From Sphaerochaeta sp. (GTDB lineage: Bacteria > Spirochaetota > Spirochaetia > Sphaerochaetales > Sphaerochaetaceae), in contig DMOO01000231.1 in the NCBI GenBank assembly GCA_003456855.1, positions 1 to 8,670 on the forward strand: 8,670 bases of DNA, read 5' to 3'. This document shows, piece after piece, positions 1 to 5,970 of the stretch; position 1 is the first letter of the stretch, and each line of letters starts with the position of its first letter. Position numbers and translations under genes: made by a program. The notes beneath the pieces are model-generated. The model did not search any database and was not told where the DNA came from. It saw only the letters and a list, made by a program, of their open reading frames with translations.

Positions 1-829
1 CAGCCTCAGCCTTTAACAGAATCGCCTGTCGTTCTGCCTCAGCCTTGTTTATCAGAGCAGTCCTCTCAGCCTCTGATTTGGCAATAATGGCATTCTTCTC
101 AGCCTCGGCAATATTGAGCTTGAACTGCTTTTCACCTTCGGACTCAAGTATCTGCTTCTGCTTCAAACCTTCAGCCGCCAGAACCTGTGCCCTTCTCTCT
201 CTTTCAGCCTTCATCTGCTTTTCAAGGTCTTCCATAATGCTTTCAGGCGGCTCTATCTCCTGAAGCTCGACCCTTGTCACTTTCACACCCCAATTGTCAG
301 TGGCCTCATCAAGACTCTTTCTGAGTTGTTCATTCATCTGGTCTCTTGCAGAAAGCACTTGATCAAGGTCCAGAGCGCCTATTGTATTTCTAAGCGCTGT
401 CTTTGTGAGTTGTTCAATGGCATTGGGGAAATTGGAGACTTCGTAAACCGCTTTCGCGACATCAACAATCTGGAAATACAGAAGCGGATCGACTTTCAAG
501 GTGATATTATCCTTTGTTATAACCTTCTGGGTCTCGTAGTCAAGCATCTGTTCTCTGATGTCTATCAGTGTTTGGCTATGTCTACCGTACCTGTTGGATT
601 CCACACTCTGTGATCTAATCTGAAAAACAGCCTTTTTACGATGATCAATGAAAGGAAAAACAAAGTTCACTCCAGAATGGAGAGTTTTCTTGTATTTTTT
701 GAACCTTTCAATAATAACAGCATATGACTGAGGAACCAATACGATCGACTTGACAATGATTATTATTATGAAAATAAAAATCGCTCCAACAGCAACAAAC
801 AGACCATAATCATTAAGAAATTGATTCAT
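1..829 (-). CDS. SPFH/band 7 (paraslipin-type) membrane protein, C-terminus cut by window edge
   Basis: Reading leftwards from ATG 829-827, 276 residues are visible before the window ends, with no stop. The product is a stomatin/prohibitin-like (SPFH) scaffold of the HflC/QmcA/paraslipin group, which forms large membrane-anchored oligomers and is linked to membrane microdomains and protein quality control. Visible parts: one N-terminal membrane anchor (about 9-32, with IFIFIIIIIVKSIVLV); the start of the SPFH domain (VPQSYAVIIERF, 32-43); the highly conserved stretch around DIREQMLDYETQ (90-101); FPNAIEQLTKTALRN (134-148); and a long Ala/Glu-rich coiled coil from about 203 to the edge, with repeated AEAE/SEAER units. 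The start is fixed by AAGGAG 8 bases upstream and by an ATGA overlap with the preceding NfeD-like gene, which implies translational coupling. Family assignment is secure; the physiological client is unknown. Base composition is more AT-rich than the genes to the right. Confidence 0.95.
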   Translation of the reverse strand, partial: MNQFLNDYGLFVAVGAIFIFIIIIIVKSIVLVPQSYAVIIERFKKYKKTLHSGVNFVFPFIDHRKKAVFQIRSQSVESNRYGRHSQTLIDIREQMLDYETQKVITKDNITLKVDPLLYFQIVDVAKAVYEVSNFPNAIEQLTKTALRNTIGALDLDQVLSARDQMNEQLRKSLDEATDNWGVKVTRVELQEIEPPESIMEDLEKQMKAERERRAQVLAAEGLKQKQILESEGEKQFKLNIAEAEKNAIIAKSEAERTALINKAEAERQAILLKAEA

Positions 830-1356
830 CTATTCTTCTCCTTTACAAAAACCGTTATTCCTTCCATTGAAACCACAACAACCTCCTTCCCCTTTTCAAT
901 CCGAGTTTCAGATGATGCGGCCCATGTATTTCCTTTTAGATACACCCTTCCTTTCATAGGTGGTATGATCGGCTCAGTCACACAACCTGAAGCGCCAATC
1001 ATCTCTTCTCCATTGAGTTGCTTTCCTTTATTCGAGTCTTTGGATGAAGAATGCATAAACCCAATTATCACCCAGACTATTAATGACGCACCGAAGAAAA
1101 CAAGAACCTGAACTAGAATTTCAGCTCTGAACAGATTTGGTATAACCGCAACCAAACATCCCACTCCGAAAGGGAGTGCAAAAAAGAAAGGGGTGATGAA
1201 TTCAAAAAAGATCAGAGCAATTCCAGAAAAAAGCCAGATGAAACCAAGGGTGTCAGGTTTTGCTTTTTTGACAAACACGTAAATCAAGACCAAGGAAATG
1301 ATGATTACCGAAGACAGAATGGCAATGCCACGGAGCTTTCTTTTATTGTTTTCCAT
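826..1356 (-). CDS. NfeD-like membrane protein, short form without protease domain
   Basis: A 176-residue protein of the NfeD family, the usual partner of SPFH proteins (compare YbbJ beside QmcA in E. coli). Three hydrophobic segments are visible: about 10-29, 37-73 (long, probably two passes or a hairpin) and 79-101. A hydrophilic linker then leads to a C-terminal OB-fold-like domain at about 116-173, with the family pattern GEEMIGASGCVTEPI, the GRVYLKGNTWAA strand pair and GKEVVVVSMEGITVFV. The ClpP-like serine protease domain of long NfeD proteins is absent, which is normal for the short form. The stop TGA (826-828) overlaps the ATG of the SPFH gene, so the two are surely one operon and probably one complex. 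Start ATG 1356: an in-frame TGA lies just upstream, so no longer start is possible. The RBS is weak (GAAGAG very close to the ATG). Confidence 0.92.
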   Translation of the reverse strand: MENNKRKLRGIAILSSVIIISLVLIYVFVKKAKPDTLGFIWLFSGIALIFFEFITPFFFALPFGVGCLVAVIPNLFRAEILVQVLVFFGASLIVWVIIGFMHSSSKDSNKGKQLNGEEMIGASGCVTEPIIPPMKGRVYLKGNTWAASSETRIEKGKEVVVVSMEGITVFVKEKNR

Positions 1357-1381
1357 TTCTCTTCACAACCGCCTTAAAACA

Positions 1382-1409
1382 AAGATAAACCTCTTTCTCA
1401 TAATTGCAA
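1382..1409 (-). promoter_or_regulatory. Possible promoter of the NfeD-SPFH operon
   Basis: On the minus strand TTGCAA (1404-1409) is followed after 16 bases by TATCTT (1382-1387), a moderate sigma-70-type match. It would start transcription about 20 bases before the NfeD ATG. Both boxes deviate from consensus, so this is only a candidate, but it lies in the right place for a two-gene operon that is separated from the upstream lipoprotein gene by 176 bases. Confidence 0.35.
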
Positions 1410-1480
1410 CTAATAATTTCACTGGTTAGTCTTTGGATTTCAACTCATCTATTTCTCTTCTGTACAACTTCCACTTCGAT

Positions 1481-1504
1481 GAGACCAACCTTCCGGCTGG
1501 TCTC
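1481..1504 (-). terminator. Hairpin downstream of the larger lipoprotein gene, possible terminator without U-tract
   Basis: GAGACCA and TGGTCTC form a perfect 7-bp inverted repeat. After one mismatch, CC/GG adds 2 bp around a TTCC-type loop. It begins 28 bases after the lipoprotein stop codon and stands before the candidate NfeD promoter, as a terminator should. However, no run of T follows on either strand, so intrinsic termination is doubtful. It may be an RNA 3'-end stabiliser or a processing signal instead. Confidence 0.4.
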
Positions 1505-1532
1505 CAATTGGTCATTATCAATATGTAATGTA

Positions 1533-2216
1533 TTACTTCACCCCGGCAGCTATGATGTCCGCCATTATCTGGGAGAGCTGGCTCTCAGAGTATCTCTCGA
1601 GTTCTGTCATCTTGAAGAAGTCCAGGATTATGTAAGCCAGCGGCATGTTGTCCTCATTGTTAACGAAGACAAGGTCGTAGAAACCTGTCGATTCGTCTTC
1701 AGAGACATTGATTTCGCCCCAGACGTCTCCGTCCTGTTCGGGTTTGAAAATATCGCAATAAGCATAGACCACAGCCTCATCGAAGTACGCTGCAGTGTAT
1801 ACGGAGCTGTCCTCCTCATGCTTGACAAGGCGTGCAGAGAGACCTTCAACCTGGTCGGTGTCAACATAGATGCCGATCCACTCGTTCAGTTCGAATATGA
1901 AACGGATGTTCTCTGTGCTTGGTTCTGCCAGTTCCATGGTGGCTCGGTTTCCGGTTAGGGAGATTCCTCTGATGACAGGTTCACCTTCCTGAAGCTGATA
2001 AAGGACTCCAGGGATAGCTGCTCCGGCAAGACCCTTGACATCAACATCCACAGGAGTTGGCTGTTCGACAGGCTCCTCGATTACAGGTTCATCAACCACT
2101 GGTTCAACCTCTACGACTTCGACAACAGGCTCCTCCTCGACCTCTGCTGATTTGCAGGACACAAGGGAGAAAAGCATTGAAATCACAAGAACGAACAGAA
2201 ATGTTTTTTTCATCAT
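1533..2216 (-). CDS. Secreted lipoprotein of unknown function with acidic Pro/Val/Glu linker
   Basis: The 227-residue product starts with a lipoprotein signal: MKK, a hydrophobic core (about 5-17) and lipobox LVSC with Cys21 as the lipidated residue. Residues 25-60 are a low-complexity linker of repeated E-P-V units (EEEPVVEVVEVEPVVDEPV and so on), which should hold the globular part away from the membrane. The folded part (about 62-227) is rich in aromatic and acidic residues, for example NEWIGIYVDT, DEAVVYAYCDIF, GFYDLVFVNNED and AYIILDFFKM, and looks beta-rich with a C-terminal helix. I do not recognise the family. It lies between nanK and the NfeD-SPFH pair with 86 and 176 bases on its sides, so it is probably its own transcription unit. 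Two adjacent ATGs compete for the start (see the RBS entry); the choice changes only one residue. Codon use matches the neighbours on its right. Confidence 0.88.
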   Translation of the reverse strand: MMKKTFLFVLVISMLFSLVSCKSAEVEEEPVVEVVEVEPVVDEPVIEEPVEQPTPVDVDVKGLAGAAIPGVLYQLQEGEPVIRGISLTGNRATMELAEPSTENIRFIFELNEWIGIYVDTDQVEGLSARLVKHEEDSSVYTAAYFDEAVVYAYCDIFKPEQDGDVWGEINVSEDESTGFYDLVFVNNEDNMPLAYIILDFFKMTELERYSESQLSQIMADIIAAGVK

Positions 2217-2219
2217 ATC

Positions 2220-2232
2220 CCTCCACCCTCCT
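2220..2232 (-). promoter_or_regulatory. Two stacked Shine-Dalgarno sequences before the lipoprotein start
   Basis: On the minus strand AGGAGG (2227-2232) and GGAGG (2220-2224) lie in tandem before ATGATG. The nearer one is 3 bases from the first ATG (2216), too close, but 6 bases from the second (2213). The farther one is 10 bases from the first ATG. Translation from 2213 (MKKTFLFV) is therefore at least as likely as from 2216. Confidence 0.6.
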
Positions 2233-2302
2233 GAAAGGGTGTATTCATGATACCATGGATACTAAAATTTAACAGAGAAAAAAGAGATTTTCGAACTTGG
2301 CC

Positions 2303-3181
2303 CTAACGGGTCTGAAGGAAATGGTACAGGGCACCGATCATTCCGGCCTCGTTTCCATAGGCTGCGGCCTTTATATCCGTGTGCTCTGATATGATGGGTT
2401 TGACATATTTCGGATAGAGGGATCTGACCTTCTCGATCAGTGAAGACTGGGCCATGACACCGCCGCCGAGGACTATGACCTCAGGGTTCAGGATGTAGGA
2501 TAGGACTCCAAGTCCCTGTGCCAGGTTGTCGGCCATCTGGTCGATGGCCTTCTTGCAGTCCTGGTCTCCCTGCTCTGCCTTTTCAAACACATTTTTCCCG
2601 TTCCAGGATCCGCATGGGTCTCCCTTCAAGGTCTCAACCTTCCTGCAGAGCGCTGTGGTGGAGGCAAGGTGCTCAAGGTCACTGTCACCGATTCGGATGT
2701 AGCCGACCTCGCAGGCGCTGAAGCTGGAGCCATGGAGAAGCTTGCCGTCAAGGGTGAAGCCTCCGCCCACCCCGGTGCCTATGGCAAGACCAAGCACCGA
2801 CTTGCAGCCTTTCCCTGCCCCTGACAGGCTCTCTGCAAGGACCATGCAGTTGACATCGTTCTCGACCTCGCATGGAAGCTTGCAACGCTTCTCCATGAAG
2901 GTCTTGATGTCAAAGCCAGTGTAGTCTGGAATCTGAGGAAGTGCGAAGACGACCGTGCCCTTCTGGGGGTCGATCATGCCTGAGGATGATATGCAGATGC
3001 CTTCGATGGTCTCCTTGCTTTGCATATCCTTGACAGCCTGGACAATGTTCATCATCCAGATTTCAGGACCTTTCTCGGCTTCTGTGGGCATCGTTGACGA
3101 GAACAGTATCTCTGCCTTCTCTGTGAGTACTCCATACTTTATGGCAGTCCCTCCGATGTCAAAGCACGCGTATTTTCTCAT
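2303..3181 (-). CDS. nanK: ROK-family sugar kinase, probable N-acetylmannosamine kinase
   Basis: A 292-residue ROK kinase, full length for the family. It has the phosphate-binding DIGGT at 8-12, the catalytic-base motif EVENDVNC with Asp109, the second phosphate motif GTGVGGG at 135-141, and LGGG (238-241) in the C-terminal domain. The classical ROK zinc site is missing: the position usually held by His after the GE-G motif is Tyr (CEVGY, Tyr161), and no CxCGxxGC cluster follows; instead it reads LEHLASTTAL. This resembles the zinc-free NanK/glucokinase-like branch. Predicted reaction: ATP-dependent phosphorylation of ManNAc to ManNAc-6-P in the cytoplasm. The specificity is inferred from the ATGA overlap with nanE, whose product uses ManNAc-6-P. 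Another hexose or GlcNAc cannot be ruled out. The start is backed by the overlap and by GGAGG 10 bases upstream inside nanE. Confidence 0.88.
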   Translation of the reverse strand: MRKYACFDIGGTAIKYGVLTEKAEILFSSTMPTEAEKGPEIWMMNIVQAVKDMQSKETIEGICISSSGMIDPQKGTVVFALPQIPDYTGFDIKTFMEKRCKLPCEVENDVNCMVLAESLSGAGKGCKSVLGLAIGTGVGGGFTLDGKLLHGSSFSACEVGYIRIGDSDLEHLASTTALCRKVETLKGDPCGSWNGKNVFEKAEQGDQDCKKAIDQMADNLAQGLGVLSYILNPEVIVLGGGVMAQSSLIEKVRSLYPKYVKPIISEHTDIKAAAYGNEAGMIGALYHFLQTR

Positions 3182-3867
3182 GCCTCGATGGCCTCCACAT
3201 ATTTCTTCGTAATCAGCTGAGGTCTGGTGATGGAGCTTCCCACGACAACGCAGTATGATCCTAGATCAAGGACTCTTCGTGCCTTCTGTGGACTGTCTAT
3301 GTTGCCCTCGCATATGACTGGATGCTTGACATTTGCCAGCACATCGCGAAGGATCTTGAAGTCATCGGCATCTATTTTCAGACCCTGGCTCTCGGGAGTG
3401 TAGCCTATCATGGTCGTCCCCACGAAATCGAAGCCCAGCTCATCGGCGTGGATGCACTCCTCATAGGTCGAGCAGTCTGCCATCAGAAGCTGGTCCGGAT
3501 ACTCGGCCTTTATCTCCTGGAAGAATTCATCCAATGTCTTTCCTTCCGGACGGGGTCTGTCTGTGGCGTCAATTGCTATGATCTCAGGTCCGACCTCCAT
3601 AAGCTCCCGTATCTCCTTCATGGTCGGGGTTATGTATATCTGGCTGTCTGCATAGTCGCGCTTGACTATGCCTATGACAGGAAGGTCCACCGCCTTCTTG
3701 ATCTCGGCGATGTCCTCCTTGGTGTTCGCCCTTATTCCACTGGCCCCACCTTCCTTCGCAGCCACGGCCATCCTGGACATGATGAACGAAGAATGCAAAG
3801 GCTCGTTCGGCAGGGCCTGGCATGAGACGATCAGTTTTCCTTTAAGTCTTGAAACAGCTTCTTCCAT
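3178..3867 (-). CDS. nanE: N-acetylmannosamine-6-phosphate 2-epimerase NanE
   Basis: A 229-residue TIM-barrel epimerase that converts ManNAc-6-P to GlcNAc-6-P in sialic acid catabolism. Family landmarks are all present: KLIVSCQALPNEPLH (11-25), EGGASGIRAN (39-48), PVIGIVKRDY with Lys69, IIAIDATDRPRP (97-106), LMADCSTYEE, FVGTTMIGYT (148-157), VICEGNI with Glu187, and VVVGSSITRP (207-215) near the end. Lys69 and Glu187 correspond by motif to the catalytic Lys and Glu of characterised NanE enzymes. The start ATG 3867 is preceded by GAAGG at 7 bases. The 3' end overlaps the ROK kinase start by ATGA, so both are translationally coupled. No N-acetylneuraminate lyase or sialic acid transporter lies in the window; they may lie elsewhere, or the pair may serve ManNAc or general amino-sugar salvage. 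Confidence 0.96.
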   Translation of the reverse strand: MEEAVSRLKGKLIVSCQALPNEPLHSSFIMSRMAVAAKEGGASGIRANTKEDIAEIKKAVDLPVIGIVKRDYADSQIYITPTMKEIRELMEVGPEIIAIDATDRPRPEGKTLDEFFQEIKAEYPDQLLMADCSTYEECIHADELGFDFVGTTMIGYTPESQGLKIDADDFKILRDVLANVKHPVICEGNIDSPQKARRVLDLGSYCVVVGSSITRPQLITKKYVEAIEA

Positions 3868-3884
3868 GTTAAAACCTTCGATTC

Positions 3885-3913
3885 ATGGTAATTTAGACCA
3901 ACTCTGCAGTCAA
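3885..3913 (-). promoter_or_regulatory. Probable nanE-nanK promoter
   Basis: TTGACT (-35, 3908-3913) and TACCAT (-10, 3885-3890) are separated by exactly 17 bases on the minus strand. The -35 matches the sigma-70 consensus in 5 of 6 bases, the -10 in 4 of 6. Transcription would begin about 12 bases before the nanE ATG, leaving a short leader that contains GAAGG. The -35 box sits just past the stop codon of the small lipoprotein gene, so nanE-nanK can be expressed independently of it. Confidence 0.5.
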
Positions 3914-4273
3914 TCAGAATGTTATCGGATCGATGCTGTAGATGTAGTCCTTGTTGACCGCAACCACAAGCTCCTCATTCTCAAGTTTCTCTATCAGAGC
4001 ATCGAGCTCCATTGGAGTATATTGATGGCCCAGACTCACTGCATACATCATGAAGTTCTCGTAGTCGTAGATCACCGTGATGTCGTATTTGTCAAACATG
4101 GAGTTGATCGCTTCGGTATCCGACTTGTCCTCCAACATGATGAGCAATGTGCTCAGAGAGTAGTCGACATCGTACTGCTTGGGCTGCTTCTCCGCCGTCC
4201 TGCAGGAGCAGAGTGCCAGAGAGATTGCAATCAGAATCAGAATGAGTGTTTGTGTTCCCTTCTTTTTATTCAT
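3914..4273 (-). CDS. Small lipoprotein with an I9-like (subtilisin propeptide-like) domain
   Basis: The 119-residue product has a basic start (MNKKKGTQ), a hydrophobic core (9-21) and a lipobox-like LCSC with Cys24, so it should be a membrane-attached lipoprotein. The mature part (about 40-117) is small and mixed alpha/beta: a helix DKSDTEAINSMFDKYD, a strand ITVIYDYENFMMYAVSL, a helix TPMELDALIEKLENEE, then a strand LVVAVNKDYIYSI. This order, with helix 2 flanked by strands and ending in V-V-x-V-x-x-D-Y, is how peptidase inhibitor I9/subtilisin propeptides look. That is inference from the pattern, not a database match, and no protease gene is beside it. The RBS is poor (AAGG one base from the ATG); the promoter geometry suggests a leaderless message. 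It lies 21 bases after the MFS remnant. A non-inhibitor ferredoxin-like fold is the main alternative. Confidence 0.8.
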   Translation of the reverse strand: MNKKKGTQTLILILIAISLALCSCRTAEKQPKQYDVDYSLSTLLIMLEDKSDTEAINSMFDKYDITVIYDYENFMMYAVSLGHQYTPMELDALIEKLENEELVVAVNKDYIYSIDPITF

Positions 4274-4279
4274 GCCTTG

Positions 4280-4308
4280 AATATAGCAAAAGAATCAGAT
4301 GTTGCCCA
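4280..4308 (-). promoter_or_regulatory. Candidate promoter of the small lipoprotein gene, leaderless geometry
   Basis: TATATT (-10, 4280-4285) lies exactly 6 bases before the ATG at 4273, and TGGGCA (-35, 4303-4308, 4 of 6 to consensus) lies 17 bases upstream of it, inside the last codons of the MFS remnant. The +1 would be the A of the ATG. The lack of a properly spaced Shine-Dalgarno agrees with this reading. Confidence 0.45.
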
Positions 4309-4672
4309 CTTCCCTGCTCAGAAGCATGAACAGCGTGGTCACCGCAAAGCCTGCAGAGCACATGAACAGAATCACAAGATGCTCCCTTTCTGTCCTGAGC
4401 ATCAGCATGCCAATGGTGGCAAGGATAATTATGGCTCCCTTCAGATAATCGCAGATTGACATGATGGCGGCCTTGTTGTAGCGGTCGCCAAGCACCCCGC
4501 CTATCGGTGTGATGCAAAGAAGGACAACTCCGCAAAGTGCAAGGTAAAGCCCCTGCAGGAAGGCGTTGTTATCTGTTATCTCCAGAATGTAGAAACTGAC
4601 TGCAAAGCTATAGAGGACCGTCCCCAGTTCAGAAACCAGGGCTCCAAAATAGACAAGTCTGAAGTTTCTCAC
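4295..4672 (-). pseudogene. Shortened MFS transporter, N-terminal part only
   Basis: The 125-residue reading frame is clearly the start of a major facilitator transporter (MFS families are about 400 residues): RNFRLVYFGALVSELGTVLY leads into TM1, TM2 follows at about 41-58, motif A is present as GGVLGDRYNK (58-67), TM3 is at about 77-92 and TM4 at 98-118. It then ends LLSREVGNI-stop. Eight of the usual twelve membrane segments are missing. The other frames downstream contain no MFS-like sequence, so this is a deletion, not a simple frameshift. The last helix plus SREV could be a real TM4 that diverges, or a C-terminal TM12 fused in frame by an internal deletion. The start is GTG (4672), 10 bases after the XRE-TPR gene stop; in-frame upstream codons offer no ATG and the RBS is weak. 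It was probably exported or regulated together with that regulator. A functional four-helix protein is possible but unlikely. Confidence 0.75.
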
Positions 4673-4682
4673 AGTGAAGACA

Positions 4683-5756
4683 TTACTCTTCGGCCTTCAT
4701 CACCTCTTTCCATATAATAAGAAGGTCATCTGCCTCTATGCTGCTCAGGATGTTCTCCACACTCTCAGCAGCTGTGTTTCCGAGGCTGTCATACAGGCGT
4801 CCCCTCTCAGGGGTTGCCATAAAACGGAAAGAGACCTCATAGTCCGGATTGGCATCAAAGACCCTCACGATCTCACCTATCTTTCTCATGGTGTCCGTAG
4901 CCTCGGAGACATTACCGGATCTGATCTGGGCATTGGCCAGGAGCGTCATAAGAAGACAGAACATCTTGTCCAGCACGTTGGCCTCACTGTCTGTCTTAAG
5001 TCCATATAGAATCTCCAGACCCCAGTTGATTATGTCCCTAGCGGAATCGTATTCACCCTGAGAGAAGTAGACCAATGCATAGCCGAATACTGTGTTGACC
5101 AAGGTGGCCACACTCTTCAGAAGTGATTCCGAGAGGAATGGCTTTGCCTCTTCATAGCGCTTCAGATGGAGTGTGAGATTCACGGCAATCGAGTCACAGA
5201 ACATTCCTCCAAGGTTGTGCTTCTTCATAAGCTCGACGCTCTTCTCCTTATCTCCAAGCAGAAGATATGCCTCCGCCATCTCCCCGTAGATTGTGAACTC
5301 ATTCATCTCAGGGTTCTTGTTCTGTGAAACCAGAAGTCTGGACTGCTTCAGAAGCTCAAGGGCTCTGCGCAAATCTGTTTCCTTATGGCCACCGGACCCG
5401 AAGATGAGATAGGTCTTTGCACAGCTGTGGACAACCTCGAAGGAGTTAGGGTACTTCTTCAGGGCCTTCTCCGCCTCGACAAGGGCCTCCTTGTTCCTTG
5501 TTCTGGTGTACTCACTGATTCTCTTGAGAGCAGAATCGGCATGGTTGTCCTTCATCTGGTAGCCAAGAAGAGCATCGACGGACACATCGAAAAAATCAGC
5601 CATGTCCACGATGAGCCCCAGTTCAGGTATGGACATTCCTGCCTCCCACTTGTGGACGGCTCCGGTTGTTACACCAAGGACCTCGGCCAGTTTCTCTTGG
5701 GTAAGACCTCTCTGTTTTCTGAAGGTACGAATATTCTCAGCTATTTTTATATCCAT
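4683..5756 (-). CDS. XRE-family transcriptional regulator with TPR-like C-terminal region
   Basis: A 357-residue protein. Residues 5-64 are a Cro/CI-type helix-turn-helix: IAENIRTFRKQRGLTQEKLAEVLGV, recognition region TTGAVHKWEAG (30-40), then IPELGLIVDMADFFDVSVDALLGY. Residues 75-350 are helical repeats of TPR type (for example EALVEAEKALKKYPNSFEVVHSCAKTYL and EMAEAYLLLGDKEKSVELMKKHN). Such repeats usually serve in protein contact or in sensing a peptide or small effector; which applies here cannot be told. The start ATG 5756 has AAGAGG at 8 bases. The gene is read away from the ABC importer and is followed after 10 bases by the MFS remnant, so it was probably the local regulator of that transporter. 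Repeated AATGAG elements in its own upstream region may be its binding sites. The reading frame is intact. Confidence 0.92.
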   Translation of the reverse strand: MDIKIAENIRTFRKQRGLTQEKLAEVLGVTTGAVHKWEAGMSIPELGLIVDMADFFDVSVDALLGYQMKDNHADSALKRISEYTRTRNKEALVEAEKALKKYPNSFEVVHSCAKTYLIFGSGGHKETDLRRALELLKQSRLLVSQNKNPEMNEFTIYGEMAEAYLLLGDKEKSVELMKKHNLGGMFCDSIAVNLTLHLKRYEEAKPFLSESLLKSVATLVNTVFGYALVYFSQGEYDSARDIINWGLEILYGLKTDSEANVLDKMFCLLMTLLANAQIRSGNVSEATDTMRKIGEIVRVFDANPDYEVSFRFMATPERGRLYDSLGNTAAESVENILSSIEADDLLIIWKEVMKAEE

Positions 5757-5787
5757 AGTGTATACCTCTTTCTACTTTCAGTATATT

Positions 5788-5838
5788 AATGAGGACATTC
5801 TCAGAAATAAAGATACTTTCGATATCAATGAGAATATT
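5788..5838. repeat. Direct repeat AATGAGRAYATT, candidate operator of the XRE regulator
   Basis: AATGAGGACATT (5788-5799) and AATGAGAATATT (5827-5838) match in 10 of 12 positions and their starts are 39 bases apart. A third partial element, in opposite orientation (ATTCTCA, 5797-5803), makes TGAGgacattCTCA with the first. They lie 32-82 bases before the regulator start, overlapping both possible -10 regions, which suits autoregulation. The binding partner is inferred from position only. Confidence 0.35.
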
Positions 5839-5931
5839 ATTATACCTCTCGTATCTGTTTCGGATTGGATTGCAACAGTGCGATAGAAATTGGACCAGGT
5901 ACTCCTGAAAGGTCAACCTTGGAGAAAAACT

Positions 5932-5970
5932 TGCATAATGGTTTGTTTTCAATGCATAAATTATGCATAA
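5932..5970. repeat. Three phased TGCATAA repeats with a 15-base palindrome, candidate operator
   Basis: TGCATAA occurs at 5932-5938, 5953-5959 and 5964-5970, with starts 21 and 11 bases apart, that is about two helical turns and one. The last two form TGCATAAATTATGCA (5953-5967), an almost perfect palindrome. It sits between the -35 and -10 boxes of the importer promoter, the classic place for a repressor. It resembles ArgR boxes (TGAAT-4 bases-ATTCA), but here the spacer is 5 bases and the second half differs, so the identity of the regulator is open. Confidence 0.5.

Noticed and set aside
1..829. Repeated AEAE/KAEAE units near the left edge as a DNA tandem repeat
   Set aside because: The similarity is at the protein level, typical of the SPFH coiled coil; the DNA units are not exact tandem copies.
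1404..1958. 184-residue open frame on the plus strand
   Set aside because: Antisense to the lipoprotein gene, with no RBS and no recognisable domain.
2270..2302. T-rich stretch after the ROK kinase as an intrinsic terminator
   Set aside because: A TTTTTT run exists on the minus strand but no stem of useful length precedes it.
3662..4459. 265-residue open frame on the plus strand
   Set aside because: It lies antisense over nanE, the small lipoprotein and the MFS remnant, all of which have clear family or signal-peptide features; the sequence is rich in His/Cys/Gln as expected from an antisense shadow.
4266..4535. Possible frameshifted continuation of the MFS transporter
   Set aside because: Translation in this frame is Arg/His/Cys-rich without hydrophobic helices, so it is not the missing part of the transporter.
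5902..5924. Hairpin in the divergent region as a terminator or riboswitch
   Set aside because: Two 4-bp stems separated by a 3-base bulge are too weak, no T run follows, and no transcript is expected to end there.
5737..5952. 71-residue frame on the minus strand over the regulator's promoter
   Set aside because: It overlaps the start of the XRE-TPR gene, has no RBS and shows no domain-like sequence; it is explained as an open frame in AT-rich DNA.
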